Assembly: GCA_023386865.1 (NCBI GenBank) | Contig: JAEWIV010000475.1 | Coordinates: forward strand, 1-7,341 | Reading direction: 5' to 3' | Origin: Pseudomonadota bacterium | Lineage (GTDB): Bacteria; Pseudomonadota; Alphaproteobacteria; Reyranellales; Reyranellaceae | DNA length: 7,341 nucleotides | Shown: in pieces, positions 1 through 5,735 of the stretch | How the letters are laid out: each line of letters starts with the position of its first letter | Position numbering within the stretch: the first letter of the stretch is position 1 | Position numbers and translations under genes: made by a program | Notes under the pieces: generated by a model | What the model saw: only the letters and a program-made list of their open reading frames with translations | What the model was told of the DNA's origin: nothing | Databases searched by the model: none

Positions 1-191
1 GTGCCGAACATCACGCCGAGCAGCGGACCGAGCGGACCGAGCAGCGCGCCGAGCCGTCGCGCGGAGAAAATCGCCGCGAGCGGCCGCAGCGCGAGGCCAG
101 GTCCGATCAGCGTCCCGAGCGCCGCGAGCGCCGGCACGAGCATCGGGACGGGGGCCGCGACGAGGCCTCTCCCGTCGGCCTTGGCGATCAC
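1..191 (-). CDS. Partial hydrophobic protein, N-terminal 63 residues, function unknown
   Basis: The reading frame starts at GTG 191-189 and runs off the left edge, giving 63 visible residues. The start is well supported: it is the first ATG/GTG/TTG after an in-frame stop near 250, and a GAGGAAAG Shine-Dalgarno (plus-strand 199-206) lies 7 bases upstream. Nearly all codons end in G or C, which the opposite frame would not explain. The protein begins VIAKADGRG, followed by a long alanine/leucine/valine-rich stretch (about residues 10-30), a short basic patch near FSARR (42-46) and a second glycine/leucine-rich stretch with LGPLGPLLGVM (51-61). This suggests a membrane or membrane-associated protein. 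I do not recognise the family. It is divergent from the RAM-domain gene at 251, with a 59-bp gap, so the two may share a regulatory region. The remainder lies outside the window. Confidence 0.5.
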   Translation of the reverse strand, partial: MIAKADGRGLVAAPVPMLVPALAALGTLIGPGLALRPLAAIFSARRLGALLGPLGPLLGVMFG

Positions 192-250
192 GTCCCGGCT
201 TTCCTCGCGCGCTCGCCGCGCTAAAGTGGTCCCCTGAAGCGCAGGGGATC

Positions 251-490
251 ATGCAGACCATCTTCGTCATGGTGAAATGCGAGCTCGGCAGGGCCTACGA
301 CGTGGCCGACGATGCTTGCAATGTCGAGCAGGTGTCGGAGGTCTACTCGACTTCCGGCCAGTACGATCTCCTGATGAAGTGCTATCTCGATGAAAAGACC
401 GACATCGGCCATTTCGTCACCAGCAAGATCCAGACGCTTGCCGGCGTGAAGGACACGTTCACGCTGATCACGTTCAAGGCCTTCAGCTAG
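251..490 (+). CDS. Stand-alone Lrp/AsnC ligand-binding (RAM) domain protein
   Basis: A 79-residue protein matching the C-terminal effector-binding RAM domain of Lrp/AsnC regulators, without any helix-turn-helix. The expected alternating strand/helix pattern is visible: IFVMVKCELG (4-13), a helix over AYDVADDA, the strand VSEVYSTSGQYDLLMKCYL (28-46) with the family's characteristic G-x-YDL turn, a helix DIGHFVTSKIQ (51-61) and a final strand VKDTFTLITFKAF (66-78). In full regulators this domain forms dimers and octamers and binds amino acids. Stand-alone versions are common in alphaproteobacteria and probably bind a small ligand or modulate full-length Lrp proteins, but the role is mostly unknown. 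An AGGGG motif (243-247) lies close to the ATG. The second Met (269) would remove the first strand and is unlikely. It is probably monocistronic, since the next feature is a stem-loop. Confidence 0.9.
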   Translation: MQTIFVMVKCELGRAYDVADDACNVEQVSEVYSTSGQYDLLMKCYLDEKTDIGHFVTSKIQTLAGVKDTFTLITFKAFS

Positions 491-512
491 AGGCATCCCG
501 CTGCGCGTCAGG

Positions 513-550
513 GAGAGGTGATGGAACCGTGTGCGGTTCCATCCCATCTC
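513..550. terminator. Stem-loop between converging genes, possible bidirectional terminator
   Basis: The core is a perfect inverted repeat: ATGGAACCG (521-529), loop TGTG (530-533), CGGTTCCAT (534-542). The stem extends outward to GAGAGG/CCCATCTC (513-550) with two mismatched pairs. It begins 22 bases after the stop of the RAM-domain gene and about 30 bases beyond the stop of the small minus-strand ORF at 583. That position is expected for a terminator shared by convergent genes. Neither side has a real T-tract, so termination may be weak or Rho-assisted. It could instead be a REP-like palindromic element or an mRNA-stabilising structure. Confidence 0.5.
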
Positions 551-582
551 ATTCCGCTCTGGCCATGGCCGGCGAGCGGCCG

Positions 583-690
583 CTAGCCGTGGCGTGCCAG
601 CGCCTCCAGAGTCGTGATCAACACCTGGATGATGGTGAGTGCCCCGACGAGCATGCCGGCGGCAATGCTCATGTCCTTGTTGATGCGCAT
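583..690 (-). CDS. Candidate 35-aa single-pass membrane peptide, function unknown
   Basis: An ATG at 690-688 opens a 35-codon frame ending in TAG (585-583). The peptide has a short basic N-terminus (MRINKDM), one hydrophobic segment (about residues 8-27, SIAAGMLVGALTIIQVLITT) and a short tail LEALARHG. About 32 of 35 codons end in G or C, as in the sure genes of this window, although the surrounding DNA is less GC-biased. A weak GGGGA purine stretch lies a few bases upstream. The frame stays open further upstream, but that part is arginine-rich with no recognisable content, so this internal start is preferred. The stem-loop at 513-550 sits just past its stop. I know no family for it. The call rests on composition and context only, and a chance open frame is possible. 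Confidence 0.4.
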   Translation of the reverse strand: MRINKDMSIAAGMLVGALTIIQVLITTLEALARHG

Positions 691-1019
691 TCGAGTCCCC
701 AATGTTGCGGCCGTTGCGCTTCCCAACGCGTGACGGCTTACCTCGACACCCCCACGGTGCCGGGCGAGGGTATAGGCCGACTGCGCGTAACGTGCACTTC
801 GAGAAAACGCCTTCTTGGTATCAACTGTTTCGGCAGCTCTGGTGATCGGCCCGTCGAACAGCGATGGCCGTCTTGCGGATGAACGTTGCTGGAGGCCATT
901 AGCTCGGCATGCAACCAAGGGAAATCGAGGCGAGGGCGATCGTGCCCACGGCGCGGCCTCCTCCCGGAGCACTTGGGCGTAAGCCGCTTCCAGCCGGGCG
1001 TTCGCCTCACGGCGTCGTG
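691..1019. other. Gene-poor stretch left of the transposase remnant
   Basis: About 330 bases without a gene I can support. Open frames exist on both strands, but their translations are rich in arginine, proline and serine and resemble no known family. Base composition is less GC-biased than in the flanking genes (for example around 790-860). Just past the point where transposase similarity stops, another minus-strand frame reads REANARLEAAYAQVLREE (about 1005-950). It looks like a helical protein fragment, but it is too short to assign. This is most likely decayed mobile-element or accessory DNA. Confidence 0.4.
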
Positions 1020-1202
1020 CTCGCGGTAGCCGTTGCGCTGCACCAGCCGGGTCGGGCTCTTCTCGCCATGGGCCGCCCCGGTCAGCGCACCGACCTCCAA
1101 TTCCATCAGCCGCTCAGCGGCAAACGCGATCATCTCGCGCACCAGATCGGCGTCGGGGGTCTTCTCCACAAGCGAGCGCAGGTTCATCATCTCGTCGGTC
1201 AT
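1020..1202 (-). pseudogene. IS256-family (mutator-type) transposase remnant, N-terminus only
   Basis: From ATG 1202-1200 the minus strand encodes MTDEMMNLRSLVEKTPDADL, then VREMIAFAAERLMELEVGALTGAAHGEK and RLVQRNGYRE. This is the typical N-terminus of IS256-family transposases, which move DNA by a DDE mechanism. The ELEV.ALTGA..GE and RNGYR signatures are clear. Similarity stops at about residue 61 (near 1020). The expected continuation (an ETR-type motif, the IPKLR region, and the catalytic Asp, Asp and Glu domain) is absent in all three minus frames. A full protein is about 400 residues, so this copy cannot be active. The open frame continues into unrelated sequence as far as 738, which should not be read as one protein. 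An alternative start at 1238 adds only 12 residues. No inverted-repeat partner for a left IS end was found. Confidence 0.85.
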
Positions 1203-1489
1203 CGGTGGTTGACTCAGGTCCAGAGTTGGTGTCAGCAACCCGACCTTAACCCGGAAATCGCTGGTGACCGCCGCAAGCCCGCTCCCTCGCTACAGCGCTC
1301 GTCGAAAGCGCGCTCGCTCGCGGCCTTGCTCATGCCAGCTACACCACCATCGGGGACACGACCCATGAAGGCGAGCACTTCGCTTTCGGAAGGAGCGTTT
1401 CGAAATGTGCGGTGCAAACCAACGGTTTGCTGAACGAGATTTCCGGCCGTCGAGGAGGCCCTGTAGCGATGGTATGGGCACAAACGAAA
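1203..1489. other. Gene-poor stretch between transposase remnant and terminator
   Basis: About 290 bases with no supportable gene. The part nearest the transposase start (about 1203-1260) probably includes the insertion element's upstream end, but I cannot fix the terminal repeat. Beyond it, minus-strand frames give fragments such as EVLAFMGRVPDGGVAGMSKAASERAFDER, and a plus-strand frame open from 1268 contains SYTTIGDTTHEGEHFAFGRSV. None has a good start with a ribosome-binding site, and the codon bias is mixed. It is probably remnant or non-coding DNA. Confidence 0.4.
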
Positions 1490-1515
1490 CGATGGCGCAG
1501 CAAGCTGCGCCATCG
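1480..1515 (-). terminator. Intrinsic terminator of the amidohydrolase gene
   Basis: A perfect 11-bp GC-rich inverted repeat, CGATGGCGCAG (1490-1500) and CTGCGCCATCG (1505-1515), with a 4-base loop. Read on the minus strand it begins about 30 bases after the amidohydrolase stop codon. It is followed directly by a T-rich run, TTTCGTTTGTG, the layout of a Rho-independent terminator. On the plus strand no T-run follows, so the signal is directional. Confidence 0.75.
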
Positions 1516-1544
1516 CGTATCGACTGCCGACTTTGTCGACAGGC

Positions 1545-2687
1545 CTAGTTGATCAGCCCGTAGAACTTCCCGGCGTTGGTGCAGGTGATCATTTTGGTCA
1601 CCTCGGGCGAGACCTCGGCGAACTGCTCCTTGATGTACTGCGTCGAGTTCGGCCACACGCCGTCGCCGTGCGGGTAGTCGGAGCCCCACATCAGGCTCTC
1701 CGCGCCCATGTCGTCGATCAGCTTGGCGCCGATGCGGTCGAACTGGAAGGTGGCCTTGCACTGGCGGCGCCAGTAGTCGGAGGGCTTCATCTTCAGGCCG
1801 AGGTCGGTGAAGCGGTCCTCCCATTCGAAGTCCATGCGGTCGAGCGCATAGGGTATCCAGCCGCAGCCCGATTCGCCGAAGGCGATGCGGATGTTGGGAT
1901 AGCGCTCCAGCACGTTGGCCGCGATGATCGCCGCCAGGATGTTCACCAGGTTCATCTGGAAGCCGGAGACCACGGTGAAGAACACCGAGCGGCCGACGCG
2001 GCCGGGATGCTTCTGGATCATGTCGGGCGGCACGTTGGGGAAGGTGTGGAAGTGCAGCGGCAGCTGCACGTCGTTCACCGCCTTCCACAGCGGCTCCCAC
2101 ATCGGATGCCACATCGGCTCCATGTCCCACGAGCAGGAGAGCTCGAGGCCCTTGATGCCCATCTTGGCGACGCGATAGACCTCCTTCACCGCGGCGTCGA
2201 TGTCGCCGTAGGGCAGGCAGGCGAGCCCGATATGGCGGTCGGGATAGTGGCTGCAGAACGCCTTCAGCCAGTCGTTGTAGATGCGCAGCATCTCGTTGGC
2301 GGCGTCCTTGTCGTTCAGCCGGCCGGCGGCGCCCAGGATGCCGTAGATCACCTCGGCGTCGACGCCGTCGCGATCGAGATCCTTGATGCGCAGGTGCGGA
2401 TCGGAGACGCGGCGGATGTCCTTGGCGCCGTCCTCGTAGAGGCCGGTCTCGGCCATCACGTCGACGCGGTGGTGCTTGCCCTTGACGTACTTGCTGCCGG
2501 CCGGGCCAACGCCGTTCTTGAAGCCGAACGAGGCGCCGTTCTTGGCCGTCCACTTGGGGCCCTCGTCGCTGTCGACGACGTACGGCATGCGGTCCTTGAG
2601 CTCGCGCGAGGCCATCGACGTGAACAGGTCGGGGGGCATCCAGGGCAGGTCGAGATGGCAGTCGGCAGAAATGCGGTTGTACTGCAT
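1545..2687 (-). CDS. Amidohydrolase family 2 (ACMSD-like metal-dependent hydrolase/decarboxylase)
   Basis: A 380-residue protein of the amidohydrolase-2 type (COG2159, TIM-barrel). This group includes aminocarboxymuconate semialdehyde decarboxylase, gamma-resorcylate decarboxylase and various hydrolases acting on cyclic or aromatic-derived acids. Visible motifs in order are: the first metal-binding D-x-H in SADCHLDLP (Asp9, His11); the barrel core from DRDGVDAEVIYG (105-116); His212/His214 in PLHFHTFP; the conserved FGESGCGWIPYALDRMD (270-286); and the terminal GSDYPHGDG (336-343), where Asp337 is the likely catalytic metal ligand. Length is normal for the family. ATG 2687-2685 is preceded by AGGGAG at a 6-7 base spacing. 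The long open frame continuing upstream is only antisense to the dehydrogenase gene. It has no signal peptide, so it is cytoplasmic. It is divergent from the SDR-GFA-GMC-SBP set, so joint control from the shared 108-bp region is plausible. Substrate, and whether it hydrolyses or decarboxylates, cannot be told from sequence. Confidence 0.9.
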   Translation of the reverse strand: MQYNRISADCHLDLPWMPPDLFTSMASRELKDRMPYVVDSDEGPKWTAKNGASFGFKNGVGPAGSKYVKGKHHRVDVMAETGLYEDGAKDIRRVSDPHLRIKDLDRDGVDAEVIYGILGAAGRLNDKDAANEMLRIYNDWLKAFCSHYPDRHIGLACLPYGDIDAAVKEVYRVAKMGIKGLELSCSWDMEPMWHPMWEPLWKAVNDVQLPLHFHTFPNVPPDMIQKHPGRVGRSVFFTVVSGFQMNLVNILAAIIAANVLERYPNIRIAFGESGCGWIPYALDRMDFEWEDRFTDLGLKMKPSDYWRRQCKATFQFDRIGAKLIDDMGAESLMWGSDYPHGDGVWPNSTQYIKEQFAEVSPEVTKMITCTNAGKFYGLIN

Positions 2688-2702
2688 GCGTCGCTCCCTT
2701 AT

Positions 2703-2739
2703 TGGCCGAATTGTGCGCGCCAGCCGGCCGGTCCGGCAA
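2703..2739 (-). promoter_or_regulatory. Candidate sigma-70 promoter for the amidohydrolase
   Basis: On the minus strand a TTGCCG -35-like box (plus-strand 2734-2739) and a CACAAT -10-like box (2710-2715) are separated by 18 bases. Transcription would start near 2703, leaving a leader of about 16 bases that contains the ribosome-binding site. Each box matches consensus at 4 of 6 positions. In GC-rich DNA this is only suggestive. Confidence 0.3.
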
Positions 2740-2752
2740 GGGCTCCCGCTCG

Positions 2753-2780
2753 GGATTTCGACAGGACGGATTTCGACAGG
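2753..2780. repeat. Tandem 13-bp direct repeat in the divergent intergenic region
   Basis: GGATTTCGACAGG occurs at 2753-2765 and again, identically, at 2768-2780, a 15-bp period. It is the most AT-rich part of the 108-bp gap between the divergent amidohydrolase and SDR starts. The second copy ends just before the SDR Shine-Dalgarno (AAGGGGAGG, 2782-2790). It could be an operator for a regulator encoded elsewhere, overlapping the SDR promoter, or a small local duplication without function. Confidence 0.5.
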
Positions 2781-2795
2781 CAAGGGGAGGCAGCC

Positions 2796-3644
2796 ATGCA
2801 CAGGATGACGGGACGGGTCGCCATCGTCACCGGAGCGAGTCGCGGCATCGGCCAGGCGATCGCCGAGCTGCTGGCGGCGGAAGGCGCCAAGGTCGTCTGC
2901 GTGGCGCGCACCCTCAATGAAGGCGATCACCAGCTCAAGGGCGCGCTTGCCAGCACGGTCGGCGGCATCAAGGCCACGGGCGGCGAGGCGACGGCCGTGG
3001 CCGCGGACATCTCGTCGGAGGCCGAGTGCCTGCGGCTGGTCGAGGCGGCGCGCGCGGCCTACGGCAGGGTCGACACGCTGGTGAACAACGCGGCGCTCAA
3101 CTACTACATCCCGACGGCCGACTATCCGACCAGCCGCTGGATCAAGGCCTTCGCCGTCAACGTCCACGCGCCCTTCATCCTGTCCAAGGCGGTCCTGCCC
3201 GACATGATCGCGGCCGGCCGCGGCGCCATCGTCAACATCGGCTCGGGCTCGGCGATCGGTCCTGGCCGCGGCCCCTACAAGGACCAGACAGTGCGCGGCG
3301 GCGTGATGTACGGCGCGAGCAAGGCGGCGCTCGAACGCTTCACCCAGGGCCTCGCGCAGGAGGTCGCGCACCACGGCGGCATCGCGGTCACCTGCGTGTC
3401 GCCGTCGCGTGTCGTGCCGACGCCGGGCACGGTCTATCACAAGCTGGTCAGCGGCCTCGACGATCCCCGGGGCGAGCCGCCTTCGATGATGGCGCGAGCG
3501 GCGTTGCTGCTGGCGAGCGAGCCCGCCGAGAGGGTGAACGGCCGCGTCACCTACAGCCAGCAGATCCTGAAGGAATTCGGCTGGATCGACAAAGCCGCGG
3601 GCCGCGGCATCGACGCGGTCGGCAGCGGCTATTCGCAGGTCTGA
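2796..3644 (+). CDS. Short-chain dehydrogenase/reductase (SDR), NAD(P)-dependent
   Basis: A 282-residue classical-type SDR with a Rossmann fold that oxidises or reduces an alcohol/carbonyl pair using NAD(P). Seen in order: the cofactor loop TGASRGIG (12-19); an Asp at the end of a strand in AADIS (71); NNAA (97-100); the active-site Asn122 in VNVHAPF; the serine region IVNIGSGSAIGP (146-155); and YGASK with Tyr172 and Lys176. The interval between the likely catalytic Ser (150 or 152) and Tyr172 is 20-22 residues, against about 13 usually, because of an insert PGRGPYKDQTVRGGVM. After the catalytic Lys, the usual NPG.V.T motif is replaced by SPSRVVPTPG. ATG 2796 has AAGGGGAGG 5 bases upstream. 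The second Met (2805) is less well placed. The stop overlaps or abuts the start region of the GFA gene, so it is likely co-transcribed with the genes to its right. Substrate unknown. Confidence 0.93.
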   Translation: MHRMTGRVAIVTGASRGIGQAIAELLAAEGAKVVCVARTLNEGDHQLKGALASTVGGIKATGGEATAVAADISSEAECLRLVEAARAAYGRVDTLVNNAALNYYIPTADYPTSRWIKAFAVNVHAPFILSKAVLPDMIAAGRGAIVNIGSGSAIGPGRGPYKDQTVRGGVMYGASKAALERFTQGLAQEVAHHGGIAVTCVSPSRVVPTPGTVYHKLVSGLDDPRGEPPSMMARAALLLASEPAERVNGRVTYSQQILKEFGWIDKAAGRGIDAVGSGYSQV

Positions 3645-3655
3645 TGGAGGGCGCG

Positions 3656-4063
3656 ATGAAGGGAAGCTGTCTCTGCGGCGCCGTCGCCTACGAATCCGAG
3701 CCCCCGCCGGGCGGGCTGCGCATCGGCATCTGCTCCTGTCCGTCATGCCGCAAGGCGCATGCGTCCGCCTTCAACGTCTATGCCTCGGTGCCGCGCGATG
3801 GCTTCCGCTGGCTGCGCGGCCAGGACAGGACCAGCATCTACGAATCCTCGCCCGGCAAGAACCGCCACTTCTGCTCGGTCTGCGGCTCGCAACTGATCGC
3901 CGAGCATCCTGCCGATGACACCGTGCTGCTGCGCGTCGCCCTGCTCGACGAGGATCCCGGCGTGCGGCCGGTCGAGCACATTTTCCTTGGCCAGCGCGCG
4001 CCGTGGTGCGACTGGGAAAGTCCGGGCATCACGCGCTATGAAGAATGGGCCAATGACCGCTGA
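3656..4063 (+). CDS. GFA-family (glutathione-dependent formaldehyde-activating-like) zinc protein
   Basis: A 135-residue protein of the GFA/CENP-V fold, a small zinc-binding beta domain. The zinc-ligand pattern is complete: CLC near the N-terminus (Cys5, Cys7), CSCPSC (Cys26, Cys28, Cys31) followed by RKAHASAF, and FCSVCGSQL (Cys73, Cys76). The domain also has the typical FRWLRGQDRTSIYESSPGKNRHFC middle section (in two adjoining parts, 50-73) and a Trp-rich end (PWCDW, EEW). The founding member, Gfa, was proposed to help glutathione react with formaldehyde. That role is disputed, and most family members have no known substrate, so the name says little about function here. ATG 3656 is chosen because GGAGG (3646-3650) is well spaced for it. 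An in-frame ATG at 3644 overlaps the SDR stop as TGATG and would add four residues. The 3' end overlaps the GMC gene by 11 bases, which suggests translational coupling. Confidence 0.9.
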   Translation: MKGSCLCGAVAYESEPPPGGLRIGICSCPSCRKAHASAFNVYASVPRDGFRWLRGQDRTSIYESSPGKNRHFCSVCGSQLIAEHPADDTVLLRVALLDEDPGVRPVEHIFLGQRAPWCDWESPGITRYEEWANDR

Positions 4064-5717
4064 AGCAGCCATCCGTCTCGAAGGCGATTTCGACTACATC
4101 ATCGTCGGCGCCGGATCGGCCGGCTGCGTGCTGGCCAATCGCCTGTCGGCCGACGCGCAGAAGCGCGTGCTGCTGCTGGAGGCGGGCGGCCGCGACAACT
4201 GGATCTGGTTCCACATTCCGGTGGGCTACCTCTTTGCCATCGGCAATCCGCGCTCCGACTGGATGTTCGAGACCGAGAAGGAGCCGGGGCTGAACGGCCG
4301 CAGCCTGAAGTATCCGCGCGGCAAGGTGATCGGCGGCTGCTCGGCCATCAACGCCATGATCTCCATGCGCGGCCAGGCGCAGGATTACGACCACTGGCGC
4401 CAGCTCGGCCTGCCCGGCTGGGGTTGGGACGACGTGCGGCCCGTCTTCAAGCGGCTCGACAATCATTTTCTGGGCGATACCGAGCATCATGGCGCCGGCG
4501 GCGAATGGCGCGTCGAGCAGCCGCGCGTGCAATGGGACGTGCTGAACGCCGTCGCCAAGGCCGCGGTCGAGATGGGCATCCCCGAAACGCCGGACTTCAA
4601 TACCGGCGACAACACCGGGGTCGGCTACTTCCACGTCAACCAGAAGCGCGGCATCCGCTGGTCCTCGGCCCGCGCCTTCCTGAAGCCCGCGCTGGGCCGA
4701 ACCAACCTGCGCCTGGAGACGGGGGTGCTGGTCGAGAACGTCGTGGTCGAGGGTCGACGCGCCGTGGGCGTCCGGTTCCGCCAGGGCGGCCGGCTCATCG
4801 AGGCGCGCGCCAGGGGCGAGGTCATCCTGTCGGCGGGCGCCGTCGGCTCGCCGCAGATCCTGCAGCTCTCCGGCATCGGGCCGGGCGAGTGGCTGGCCGA
4901 ACAGGGCATTGCCGTGGTGCACCATGTGCCAGGTGTCGGCCGCAACCTGCAGGACCATCTGCAGCAGCGCGCGATCTTCAAGGTCCATGGCGTCAAGACC
5001 CTGAACGAGACCTATCACTCGCTGGTCGGCCGCGCCCTGATGGGCGCCGAATATGCGCTGTTCCAGACCGGGCCGCTCACCATGGCGCCCTCGCAGCTCG
5101 GCATCTTCACCAAGTCCTCGCCCGACCACGAGCGGGCGAACATCCAGTTCCATGTGCAGCCCCTGTCGCTCGACAAGTTCGGCGACCCCCTGCACCGCTT
5201 CCCGGCCGTCACGGTCAGCGCCTGCAACCTGCAACCGACGTCGCGCGGCACGATTCGGCTGCGCTCGCGGGACCCTTCGGCCAAGCCGGTCATCGCGCCC
5301 AACTATCTCGCGACGTTCGAGGACCGGCGGGTCGCCGCCGACGCCATCCGCGTCACGCGCCGCCTGATGAAGCAGCCGGCGCTGCAGGCCTATCGGCCGG
5401 AGGAGTTCCTGCCCGGCCCGTCGGTCGGCGACGACGATGCCTCGCTCGCCAAGGCCGCCGGCGACATCGGCCCCACGCTCTTCCATCCCGTCGGCCCGGC
5501 GAAGATGGGCATGGCGTCCGATCCCATGGCCGTGGTCGACGAGCGCCTGCGCGTGCGCGGCCTGCAGGGGCTGCGCGTGATTGACGCTTCGATCATGCCG
5601 ACCATAACCTCGGGCAACACGAACACGCCCACCATCATGATCGCCGAGAAGGCGGCGCGGATGGTGATCGAGGACGGGAGGTCGACACCGGCGGCTGCGG
5701 AGGTGGCCGCTTCATAG
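4053..5717 (+). CDS. GMC-family FAD-dependent alcohol dehydrogenase (choline dehydrogenase-like)
   Basis: A 554-residue flavoprotein of the glucose-methanol-choline family (BetA-like, COG2303), which oxidises alcohols to aldehydes with FAD. Seen: the dinucleotide-binding fold DYIIVGAGSAGCVLANRLS (14-32) with Glu43 in LLEAGG for the ribose; GMC signature 1 over PRGKVIGGCSAINAMISMRG (88-107); signature 2 over GAVGSPQILQLSGIGP (262-277); the active-site His478 in LFHPVGPAKMG; and SGNTNTPTIMIAEKAA (520-535) with the second active-site Asn. Length is normal. The usual HP.GTCKMG motif is changed to HPVGPAKMG: Pro482 and Ala483 replace Thr-Cys. There is no signal peptide, so it is cytoplasmic and probably passes electrons to a quinone or other acceptor rather than being secreted. 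ATG 4053 is preferred; an in-frame ATG at 4038 has a poorer ribosome-binding site. It lies between the GFA gene (11-bp overlap) and the binding protein (18-bp gap). The true alcohol substrate is not evident; choline is unlikely given the context. Confidence 0.95.
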   Translation: MTAEAAIRLEGDFDYIIVGAGSAGCVLANRLSADAQKRVLLLEAGGRDNWIWFHIPVGYLFAIGNPRSDWMFETEKEPGLNGRSLKYPRGKVIGGCSAINAMISMRGQAQDYDHWRQLGLPGWGWDDVRPVFKRLDNHFLGDTEHHGAGGEWRVEQPRVQWDVLNAVAKAAVEMGIPETPDFNTGDNTGVGYFHVNQKRGIRWSSARAFLKPALGRTNLRLETGVLVENVVVEGRRAVGVRFRQGGRLIEARARGEVILSAGAVGSPQILQLSGIGPGEWLAEQGIAVVHHVPGVGRNLQDHLQQRAIFKVHGVKTLNETYHSLVGRALMGAEYALFQTGPLTMAPSQLGIFTKSSPDHERANIQFHVQPLSLDKFGDPLHRFPAVTVSACNLQPTSRGTIRLRSRDPSAKPVIAPNYLATFEDRRVAADAIRVTRRLMKQPALQAYRPEEFLPGPSVGDDDASLAKAAGDIGPTLFHPVGPAKMGMASDPMAVVDERLRVRGLQGLRVIDASIMPTITSGNTNTPTIMIAEKAARMVIEDGRSTPAAAEVAAS

Positions 5718-5735
5718 GCTGGAGGGAGACGGACG

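Noticed and set aside
1..237. A 78-codon plus-strand frame starting at base 1
   Set aside because: Its Ser/Pro/Arg-rich translation is the mirror of a hydrophobic minus-strand protein with much better codon bias and a good start.
685..705. A TTCGAGTCCC string resembling the T-loop of a tRNA
   Set aside because: The flanking bases do not form the 5-bp T-stem and no acceptor or anticodon arm can be drawn around it.
738..1019. Continuation of the transposase frame beyond about codon 61
   Set aside because: The sequence no longer resembles any IS256 transposase, and the other two frames do not restore it, so it is not a simple frameshift.
1268..1549. A plus-strand frame containing SYTTIGDTTHEGEHFAFG
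   Set aside because: It has no start codon with a ribosome-binding site before the interesting part, mixed codon bias, and no family I recognise.
1339..2739. A 466-codon minus-strand frame overlapping the amidohydrolase
   Set aside because: It is out of frame with the recognised family motifs and is rich in Arg, Pro and Ala, as expected of a shadow in GC-rich DNA.
1533..3644. A 703-codon plus-strand frame that ends with the SDR
   Set aside because: Its first 420 or so codons are the shadow of the amidohydrolase on the other strand. The SDR starts at 2796 behind AAGGGGAGG.
1545..3746. A 733-codon open frame on the minus strand that runs through the SDR region and ends with the amidohydrolase
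   Set aside because: Its first half is antisense to the SDR gene and is arginine-rich without a family. The real start is the ATG at 2687 with its own ribosome-binding site.
4029..5486. A 485-codon minus-strand frame across the GMC gene
   Set aside because: It is antisense to a clear family member and shows no motif or ribosome-binding site.
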